DNA from: Lysobacteraceae bacterium
Lineage (GTDB): Bacteria > Pseudomonadota > Gammaproteobacteria > Xanthomonadales > Rhodanobacteraceae
Length of the DNA: 36,206 bases
Direction: 5' to 3'
NCBI GenBank assembly: GCA_018970895.1
Contig: JAGWVM010000020.1
Location: forward strand, 1 to 36,206
Positions 30,383-36,206 of this stretch are shown here, in pieces. The translations under genes and the position numbers were made by a program. The notes beneath the pieces were generated by a model that saw only the letters and a program-made list of their open reading frames with translations, did no database searches and had not been told where the DNA came from. Position 1 is the stretch's first letter. Each line of letters begins with the position of its first letter.

Positions 30383-31474
30383 TCACGCGCCCACGGCGCT
30401 CTTGAAGGGTTGGCGCGCCATCTGCAGCAGGCGCGCGGCAATGTCGTCCAGCGGCAGCGCCTCGCGCGCCGCGCCGATTTTCCAGGCGGCGCCGGGCATG
30501 CCCCACACCACCGACGTCGCTTCATCCTGCACCAGCGTGCGGGCGCCGGCCTGGCTCAGCTCCAGCAGGCCACGCGCACCGTCGTCGCCCATGCCGGTGA
30601 GCAGCGCGGCCACCGTGGCCGCACCGGCGCTGGCCGCCATCGAGCGGAACAGCACGTCGACGCTGGGCTTGTGCCGGTTCACCGGCGGACCGTCGTGCAG
30701 CCGGCACACGTACTTGGCGCCGTCCCACATCACCAGCAGGTGCTGGCTGCCGGGGGCGATGTAGGCGTGGCCGGGCTGGATCGGCTGGCCGTCCTGCGCC
30801 TCGCACACCCGCATCGCCGAACACGTGTCCATGCGCGCGGCGAACGGCCCGCTGAAGGCGGCCGGGATGTGCTGGGTGATCAGCACCGGCGGTGCGTCGG
30901 GCGGCATCTGCTCCAGCACCACGCGGATCGCCTCGGTGCCGCCGGTGGACGCGCCGATGGCGATCAGCGGGCTGCCGCCGCGGGTGCCGGCGCCCTGAGC
31001 GCGCGGCAGCACGGCATCGGCGGACAGTCGCGGCGGCACGTCCAGCTTGCGCACCTCGGTGCGCACGCGCGGCCTGGCACCGGCGGCGGCGAGCACCTTG
31101 GCGCAGATCTCCTGCGCGCTGTCGGCGAAGGTGCTGGCCAGGTCGCTGTTGGGCTTGGTGAAGAAATCCACCGCGCCAAGCTCCAGCGCGCGCAGCGTGA
31201 CCTCGGCGCCCTGCTCGGTCAGCGACGACACCATCACCACCGGCATCGGCCGCAGCCGCATCAGGTTTTCCAGGAAGGTGATGCCGTCCATCCGCGGCAT
31301 CTCCACGTCCAGCGTGAGCACGTCGGGGTTGAGCTGCTTGATCTTCTCGCGCGCGATCAGCGGATCCGGCGCGGTGCCGATCACCTCGATGCGCGGGTCG
31401 CTCGAGAGCATGGTCGACATCAGCTTCCGCACCAGCGCGGAATCATCGACCACCAGGACGCGTACTGTCTCCAT
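30383..31474 (-). CDS. cheB: CheB methylesterase/deamidase response regulator
   Basis: Removes methyl groups from chemoreceptors (and deamidates glutamines) when phosphorylated by CheA. The 363-aa product has a receiver domain (Asp10-Asp11, phosphoacceptor Asp56 in LTLDVEMP, Lys107), a linker, and the CheB esterase domain with triad Ser176 ([10 protein letters not shown]), His202 ([11 protein letters not shown]) and Asp298 (TGMGDDGA). The ATG at 31474 starts the family-typical [11 protein letters not shown]; a TTG at 31504 is unlikely. A 200-bp spacer with a REP-like palindrome separates it from cheD. Confidence 0.96.
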   Translation of the reverse strand: METVRVLVVDDSALVRKLMSTMLSSDPRIEVIGTAPDPLIAREKIKQLNPDVLTLDVEMPRMDGITFLENLMRLRPMPVVMVSSLTEQGAEVTLRALELGAVDFFTKPNSDLASTFADSAQEICAKVLAAAGARPRVRTEVRKLDVPPRLSADAVLPRAQGAGTRGGSPLIAIGASTGGTEAIRVVLEQMPPDAPPVLITQHIPAAFSGPFAARMDTCSAMRVCEAQDGQPIQPGHAYIAPGSQHLLVMWDGAKYVCRLHDGPPVNRHKPSVDVLFRSMAASAGAATVAALLTGMGDDGARGLLELSQAGARTLVQDEATSVVWGMPGAAWKIGAAREALPLDDIAARLLQMARQPFKSAVGA

Positions 31475-31674
31475 CTTGTCCGCTCTCTCTGCCTGCTCTT
31501 CCAACGTGTCGACACCGTGTCGCGGTGGCGTGCTTCGATGCTTTCCCGAGGTGCGCGCCGGTCATGGCAGCGCCCCCCTTGCCGGACATCGTTCCCGCTT
31601 GGGCGGGAATCACGTCCGGAGACCTGAGGCCTGATCGGCGGACACCGGCCCGCCGGATCGCCGAAAGACCCACC
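31475..31674 (-). other. Spacer between cheD and cheB
   Basis: The only sizeable gap in the chemotaxis run. It holds a REP-like palindrome (31582-31619) and no gene. It may carry a separate promoter for cheB, but I found none that is convincing. Confidence 0.5.
31582..31619. repeat. REP-like palindromic element
   Basis: CCGGAC / GTCCGG as outer arms and GTTCCCGC / GCGGGAAT as inner arms around a TTGG loop, separated by 3-nt internal loops. The TTCCCGC-N4-GCGGGAA core resembles dispersed repeats common between genes in Xanthomonadales and betaproteobacteria. Only this copy is in the window. It could act as an mRNA-stabilising or attenuating structure between cheD and cheB. Confidence 0.55.
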
Positions 31675-32352
31675 TCAGAACAGCTCCACCTCTCCCTTTA
31701 TCGGATCGTTGGCCAACTGCTTGAGGTACTGCTTCTCGCGATCGACCAGCGCCGTATCCTCGCGACCGCGCATCTGCCGCACGCGTGCCTTGCCCGTGGC
31801 GGGAAAGAACTGCACCTGGCGCGGGTAGATGTCGCCCAGGTCCGCGGCGGCCACGGGCAGTCGCTCGGTCTCCAGGTAGCGCTTGACGAAGGCAATGTTG
31901 CGCTGGCCCACGTCGGTCATCTGGGTCAGCACCTTGCCGCCGCCGAAGATCTTGATCTCCCAGTCCTCGCGGCGGCTGCCTTCCTTGAGCAGGGCATTGA
32001 TCAGGTGTTCCATCGCGTCGTTGCCGTAGCGCGCCGCGCGCCCCACCGTGGCCGACCAGCTGTCGCGCTCGGCGCCGCGCTCGCCGGAGGGCTCCGGCAG
32101 CATGAAGTGGTTCATCCCGCCCAGGCGCAGCCGGCGGTCGTAGATGCACGCCGACACGCACGAGCCCAGCACGGTGGAGATCAGCTCGTCCTGCCGGCTG
32201 ACGTAGTACTCGCCGGGCAGCACCTTGACGTTGTAGCGCGACAGCGTCGGATCCCAGAACCGGCGCATGTGCTCGAACCCGGCGATGACCCGGCGCGGGT
32301 CGAAGTGCTCCAGCGCGGGGACGACGGTGGTGACCTGCGGCACGACGCTCAT
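31675..32352 (-). CDS. cheD: CheD receptor glutamine deamidase
   Basis: Deamidates glutamines of chemoreceptors. The 225-aa product has the catalytic cysteine in STVLGSCVSACIYD (Cys65) and the histidine in GGMNHFMLPEP (His82), with KIFGGGKV and QRNIAFVKRYLE in the second half. It is longer than the ~160-aa CheD of Thermotoga because of an N-terminal extension (about 40 aa) and a C-terminal one that ends KGEVELF. The start overlaps cheR by 4 nt (ATGA). Confidence 0.95.
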   Translation of the reverse strand: MSVVPQVTTVVPALEHFDPRRVIAGFEHMRRFWDPTLSRYNVKVLPGEYYVSRQDELISTVLGSCVSACIYDRRLRLGGMNHFMLPEPSGERGAERDSWSATVGRAARYGNDAMEHLINALLKEGSRREDWEIKIFGGGKVLTQMTDVGQRNIAFVKRYLETERLPVAAADLGDIYPRQVQFFPATGKARVRQMRGREDTALVDREKQYLKQLANDPIKGEVELF

Positions 32353-33242
32353 GCCCGTTTCCGGTAGACGGTGCGTCCGATCAGTTCGAATTCGTTGCTC
32401 AGTCCGTGCATCGACTCGGAGTGGCCCAGGAACAGGTAGCCGCCGGCCGGCAACATGCGCGCGTAGCGGGCGAACAGCTTTTCCTTGGTCGGCTTGTCGA
32501 AATAGATCACCACGTTGCGGCAGAAGATCGCGTCGAACGGCCCCTGCATCGGCCAGTCGTGCAGCAGGTTCAGCGGCAGGATGGTGACCAGCTCGCGCAG
32601 GCGCGGATGCACCGAGGCCAGCCCCTCGTACTCGCCCTGCCCGCGCAGGAACCAGCGCTTGCGGCGCTCGTCGCTTACGCCGCCCAGGCGGTCGAATGCA
32701 TAAACGCCGCGGCGCGCCTGTTCCAGCGCCTGCGGCGACAGGTCGGTCGCCAGGATCTTCGCGTCGATCTTCGCGCCGGTGCGCTCGAGCGCCTCGGCCA
32801 GCACCATGGCGATGGCGTACGGCTCCTCGCCGGTGGAGCAGCCGGCCGACCAGATCCGCAGGCGGCCGCCGTCGCGGCGCTTGCGCTCGATCCACTCCGG
32901 CAGCAGCTGGTCGACCAGCAGGTCGTAGTGGTGCATCTCGCGGAAGAACGCGGTGACGTTGGTGCTGATCGCGCTGGCCAGCTCGCCCAGCTCGGCCTCC
33001 GGATCCTGCCGGAGCAGCTCGCAGTAGTCGGCGAAGTCGCGCAGGCCCAGCGCGCGCAGGCGCCGCTGCAGGCGACCCTGCACCAGCTGCCGCTTCTGCT
33101 CGCTCAGCGCGATGCCGCACTGCTGGTAGACGAACTGGCGCAGGAAGGCGAAGTCGGCGTCCCGCAGCGAGGGCCCGTTGGAGCCCGCCGCCGAGGAACC
33201 CGCCGTGGCGACGCGATCATCGGTGATGGCGGGCACGGCCAT
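32349..33242 (-). CDS. cheR: CheR chemoreceptor methyltransferase
   Basis: Methylates receptor glutamates with S-adenosylmethionine. The 297-aa product has the N-terminal helical domain (QQCGIALSEQKRQLVQGRLQ), TNVTAFFRE at 94-102, the SAM-binding motif IWSAGCSTGEEPYAIAM (about 130-146), ILATDLS, and FDAIFCRNVVIYFD. The likely docking site for the AWKEF pentapeptide of the neighbouring receptor is in this protein. It begins 3 nt after the receptor gene stop. Confidence 0.96.
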   Translation of the reverse strand: MAVPAITDDRVATAGSSAAGSNGPSLRDADFAFLRQFVYQQCGIALSEQKRQLVQGRLQRRLRALGLRDFADYCELLRQDPEAELGELASAISTNVTAFFREMHHYDLLVDQLLPEWIERKRRDGGRLRIWSAGCSTGEEPYAIAMVLAEALERTGAKIDAKILATDLSPQALEQARRGVYAFDRLGGVSDERRKRWFLRGQGEYEGLASVHPRLRELVTILPLNLLHDWPMQGPFDAIFCRNVVIYFDKPTKEKLFARYARMLPAGGYLFLGHSESMHGLSNEFELIGRTVYRKRA

Positions 33243-33245
33243 GGC

Positions 33246-34979
33246 TCAGAACTCCTTCCAGGCGCCCGCGTCGGCCGCTTCCGCGGCGCGCGCGGCAGGC
33301 TTCGGCGCGGCCGGCCGGGCCGGCGTGGCGCGCACCGCGGCAAACACCGCCTCGGCCTCGGCCGCGACCGCCTTTGCACGGGTGGTGACCGACGGCGCCA
33401 CCTGGCCCATCGTGTCGTCCAGCTGGAAGAAGCCCACCTGCTGCGACAGCTCGGCGGCCTGCTCCTGCATGGCGCGGGCGGCGGCGGCGGCCTGTTCCAC
33501 CAGCGCGGCGTTCTGCTGGGTCATCTCGTCCATCTGCATCACGGCGTGGTTCACCTGGTCGATGCCGGCGGACTGCTCGGCGCTGGCCGCGGCGATCTCG
33601 GCGACGATGTCGGTGACCTTCTTCACGCTGTCGACGATCTCGGCCAGCGACTTGCCGGTCTGGTCGACCAGCGCGGTGCCGTTGTGCACCTTTTCGGCGC
33701 TGTCCTTGATCAGGCCCTTGATCTCCTTGGCCGCGCCGGCCGAGCGCTGGGCCAGGTTGCGCACCTCGGTGGCCACCACGGCGAAGCCGCGGCCCTGCTC
33801 GCCGGCACGGGCGGCTTCCACCGCGGCGTTGAGCGCCAGCAGGTTGGTCTGGAAGGCGATCTCGTCGATCAGGCTGACGATGTCGGAAATCTTGCGGCTG
33901 GACTCGTTGATCGCCTTCATCGCGGTCACCGCCTGGGTCACCACCTCGCCACCGCGCTCGGCCTGCTCGCGGGCACCGCGGGCGAGCTGGTTGGCATGGC
34001 TGGCGTTCTCGGCGTTCTGCTTGACGGTGGAGGTCATCTCCTCCATCGACGAGGCGGTCTCCTCCAGCGAGCTGGCCTGCTCCTGCGTGCGCTGGCTGAG
34101 GTCGTCGTTGCCGCGTGCGATCTGCTGCGCGGCCGTGCTCACCTCGCCCGAACCACTGCGCACCTCGCTGACGATCGAGGACAGCCGCAGGTCCATCGTG
34201 CGGAACGCGTCCAGCAGCTCGCCGAGCTCGTCCTTGCGGTTGACTTGGATATCGTGGCCCAGCTTGCCCTGGGCGATGTCGCGGGCCACCTTGCCGGCAT
34301 AGGCCAGGGTATTGACGATCGAGCGGCTCAGCGCCAGCGCCAGCACCACCGCGAGGGCCATGCCCAGCGCCAGCGAGGCCAGGCTGATCACCCGCACCAG
34401 CTTGAAGCGCGCGATCTGCGCGTCGTAGATCTTCTGCGTCTCGTCGCGCTGCAGCGCCATCAGCTTGTCGAGCACTTCCTGGCGCGCCAGCAGCATCGGG
34501 CGCACCTCCATCTCCAGCACGTCGGAGGCCCCCGGGTCGGCGTGGTTCAGGGCGTCCTCCATGTCCTTGCGGGCGGAGGTGTAGTCGGCGTCTGTGGCGA
34601 CCACCTTCTTGTACTCGGCCTCCACGGCAGGCGACTTCGGTACCTTTTCGTAGTCGGCCTTCAGCTTGGTCAGTTCGGCCTGCAGCGCGGTGTACTCGGC
34701 CATCTTCTGCTTGAGCTGGTCCGGCTTGGTCACCATGCCGCTGGCCTCGTTCATCAGGATGAAGGCGAGCAGCGACTTGGTATTGATCCGCGAGATCATG
34801 GTGGAGGGGATCATCTCCTCCTGGTACACCCGGCGCAGGCCCTCGTTCTGCAGCTGCATCGAGCCGAAGCCGATGCCGGCACCGATGATCAGCATGAGCA
34901 TCAGCAGGCCGAGCACGATCCGCAGGCGCCAGCGCAGGGTGAGGGAGGGGAGCTTGAACGAGAGCTTGGGCAGTTTCAT
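33246..34979 (-). CDS. Methyl-accepting chemotaxis protein
   Basis: A classical transmembrane receptor of 577 aa: membrane helix 1 (about 20-43), a periplasmic helical domain (44-192, four-helix-bundle type, ligand unknown), helix 2 (about 195-217), HAMP domain (218-270), methylation helices ([20 protein letters not shown]), and the signalling tip ([20 protein letters not shown] and [20 protein letters not shown], about 375-412). The C-terminus has a Pro/Ala-rich linker and the pentapeptide AWKEF (573-577), which resembles the NWETF sequence that tethers CheR and CheB. The ATG at 34979 has AGGA 6 nt upstream; a GTG directly before it is the alternative. Confidence 0.96.
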   Translation of the reverse strand: MKLPKLSFKLPSLTLRWRLRIVLGLLMLMLIIGAGIGFGSMQLQNEGLRRVYQEEMIPSTMISRINTKSLLAFILMNEASGMVTKPDQLKQKMAEYTALQAELTKLKADYEKVPKSPAVEAEYKKVVATDADYTSARKDMEDALNHADPGASDVLEMEVRPMLLARQEVLDKLMALQRDETQKIYDAQIARFKLVRVISLASLALGMALAVVLALALSRSIVNTLAYAGKVARDIAQGKLGHDIQVNRKDELGELLDAFRTMDLRLSSIVSEVRSGSGEVSTAAQQIARGNDDLSQRTQEQASSLEETASSMEEMTSTVKQNAENASHANQLARGAREQAERGGEVVTQAVTAMKAINESSRKISDIVSLIDEIAFQTNLLALNAAVEAARAGEQGRGFAVVATEVRNLAQRSAGAAKEIKGLIKDSAEKVHNGTALVDQTGKSLAEIVDSVKKVTDIVAEIAAASAEQSAGIDQVNHAVMQMDEMTQQNAALVEQAAAAARAMQEQAAELSQQVGFFQLDDTMGQVAPSVTTRAKAVAAEAEAVFAAVRATPARPAAPKPAARAAEAADAGAWKEF

Positions 34980-34990
34980 CACGTTTCCTG

Positions 34991-35497
34991 TCAGGCGACG
35001 GCTTTGACTTCGGCTACCGGGGGCAGCGCGGCTTCGAGCATCTGGGCGTCCTGCGGTTGCAGCAGCTTGTCCACGTCCAGCAGCAGCACCATGCGGTCCT
35101 CCACCGCGGTGAGGCCCTTGAGGTATTCGGTATCCACGGTGGTGCCCATGTCCGGCACCGGGCGCAGGTCGGTGGTCTTCACGTCCAGCACGTCGGACAC
35201 CGCGTCCACCACCACGCCGAAGTTGCGCCCGGCCACGGCGACGATCACGGTGACGGTGCTCGGCGTGTACTCCTCGCGCGGCAGTCCGAAGCGCAGGCGC
35301 ATGTCGATCACCGGCACGATCGCGCCGCGCAGGTTGAGCACGCCCAGCACGTAGGGCGGCGCCTGCGGGATCCGCGTCACCGGCGTCCAGCCGCGGATCT
35401 CGCGCACGGCGAGGATGTCCACGCCGTATTCCTCGTGCGCGAGGTTCAGGGTGAGGTATTGCGACGCCGGGGCGTCGAGGGTGGCGGCTTCGGACAT
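34991..35497 (-). CDS. cheW: CheW coupling protein 1
   Basis: Links receptors to the kinase CheA. The 168-aa product has the standard CheW core: [40 protein letters not shown] with the conserved NLRG (55-58), and [17 protein letters not shown] lies before the ATG. Spacing to the receptor gene is 11 bp. It is the more canonical of the two CheW proteins in this cluster. Confidence 0.95.
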   Translation of the reverse strand: MSEAATLDAPASQYLTLNLAHEEYGVDILAVREIRGWTPVTRIPQAPPYVLGVLNLRGAIVPVIDMRLRFGLPREEYTPSTVTVIVAVAGRNFGVVVDAVSDVLDVKTTDLRPVPDMGTTVDTEYLKGLTAVEDRMVLLLDVDKLLQPQDAQMLEAALPPVAEVKAVA

Positions 35498-35602
35498 GGA
35501 TGGACCTCGTGCGGAAGAGCGCGCTGGGCGCCAGCTATCACGGAAAGGATCGGCGGCAGGTGCGGGAACTTGAGCCGCCGCCGGCGTCCCGGACCGGGTG
35601 GA

Positions 35603-36097
35603 TCAGGCCGCGCGCGCCCGGTCGGCAGCGATCGCCGCATCCACCGCGGCACGCTCGGCCGGGGCCAGCAGCTGGTCCAGATCCAGCATCAGCACCATGC
35701 GGTCGCCGGCGGCGGCCACCCCGCGCAACCAGGCCAGGTCGGCCCGCGGGTCGGGGCCGTCGACCCCGGCCGGCGCGTCGGGAATGCCCAGGTCGACCAC
35801 GTCGGCCACGGCATCGGCACGCAGTACCAGCACACGGCCGGCGCGATCGAGCACGACATGCACCGCCGGCGCTGCCGATGCCTGCGGGCCGATGCCGAGC
35901 CGGCGGCGCAGGTCGAGCACCGGCGCGGCCACCCCCGGCTGGTCGAGCCGGCCCACCACGTAGGGCGGCACGCCGGCCAGGGTCACGACGGGGCAGCTGC
36001 CGCGCACGTCCTTCACCGCGCCGAGCGGCACGGCGTACAGGTCCTCGCCCAGGATCACGGTGAGGTAGCGGGTATGCAGGGCGTCGGGGGCGGTCAT
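35603..36097 (-). CDS. CheW-like coupling protein 2, divergent
   Basis: A 164-aa CheW-domain protein with the overall CheW pattern (RYLTVILGEDLYAVPLGAVK, PPYVVGRLDQPGVAAPVLDL, GDRMVLMLDLDQLLAP), but the conserved NLRG is replaced by RLDQPG (50-55). The strand order and the GDRMVLMLD end match the neighbouring CheW, so it is a diverged paralogue. AGGA precedes the ATG. The 105-bp spacer to cheW1 holds no gene. Confidence 0.9.
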   Translation of the reverse strand: MTAPDALHTRYLTVILGEDLYAVPLGAVKDVRGSCPVVTLAGVPPYVVGRLDQPGVAAPVLDLRRRLGIGPQASAAPAVHVVLDRAGRVLVLRADAVADVVDLGIPDAPAGVDGPDPRADLAWLRGVAAAGDRMVLMLDLDQLLAPAERAAVDAAIAADRARAA

Positions 36098-36137
36098 GCC
36101 TTGTCCTGAGTCAGGGAAAACGGCGGCGCCGCATCGG

Positions 36138-36206
36138 TCAGAACTCCTGCCAGGCGCCGGCGGCGACCGGCGCGGACTGCGGTGCGCGCGGCGCCGCAGG
36201 CACCCG
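36138..36206 (-). CDS. Chemoreceptor, C-terminal end only
   Basis: The last 22 codons of a gene that enters from the right edge. The tail is Pro/Ala-rich and ends AGAWQEF, the same form as the AWKEF end of the receptor at 33246-34979 and similar to the NWETF CheR/CheB-binding pentapeptide. By position (41 bp before cheW2) and tail it is most likely another methyl-accepting chemotaxis protein. Confidence 0.75.
   Translation of the reverse strand, partial: RVPAAPRAPQSAPVAAGAWQEF

Noticed and set aside
32406..35354. Long plus-strand open frame (982 codons) opposite cheR, the receptor and cheW
   Set aside because: Shadow frame over three certain genes; composition is Leu/Gly/His-biased with no domain.

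Overview
The window is high-GC, densely coded bacterial chromosome from a gammaproteobacterium. The order hemA / TPR lipoprotein / lolB / ispE / tRNA-Gln / prs / rplY, the wrbA-DUF2069 pair, and the protein sequences themselves (Prs, IspE, CheD and others) point to the Xanthomonadales, most likely Rhodanobacteraceae (Rhodanobacter/Dyella/Frateuria type). No phage, transposon or CRISPR was seen. Genus-level placement is inference.

Left part (1-8.5 kb): a leftward housekeeping operon runs from about 5.1 kb to 1: TPR lipoprotein, lolB, a GNAT-IspE fusion frame, tRNA-Gln, prs and the start of rplY. It diverges from a rightward hemA-prfA-ppk2 run. These genes cover outer-membrane lipoprotein sorting, isoprenoid and PRPP synthesis, the C5 tetrapyrrole pathway, translation termination and polyphosphate-driven nucleotide phosphorylation.

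8.5-13.9 kb: a tightly overlapping leftward set (YihY/BrkB membrane protein, TlpA-like thioredoxin, acylphosphatase), then rightward wrbA-DUF2069, an AidB-like acyl-CoA dehydrogenase and a short asparaginase-domain protein, closed by a strong bidirectional terminator.

13.9-19.5 kb: two large secreted proteins on the minus strand: a PKD-domain protein with an H-E-x-x-E motif, and an M4 (thermolysin-type) metalloprotease with two PPC domains. Each has a long leader of about 230 nt. The two upstream regions share a promoter/operator layout in exact register, which is the most interesting regulatory signal in the window. sufT lies beyond them.

19.6-25.3 kb: a small membrane protein, then the proton-translocating transhydrogenase genes pntB, pntA2 and pntA1 on the minus strand. 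A plus-strand ECF-sigma / membrane-protein / DUF3106-like operon sits between pntA1 and pntA2.

24.8-28.8 kb: rightward cdd, a nitroreductase, a 5'-3' exonuclease-like protein, a Nudix hydrolase and a small secreted protein, ended by a terminator shared with a leftward two-lobed retropepsin-like protein.

28.9-36.2 kb: a leftward chemotaxis cluster, in transcription order: MCP (only its C-terminus is inside), cheW2, cheW1, MCP, cheR, cheD, cheB, a small receptor-like protein, and a STAS protein. CheR and CheB would methylate and demethylate receptors whose tails end in AWxEF pentapeptides, CheD would deamidate them, and the CheWs would couple them to a CheA that lies outside the window. The small receptor-like protein carries a CheZ-like D-x3-Q motif and shares an acidic ELF tail with CheD.
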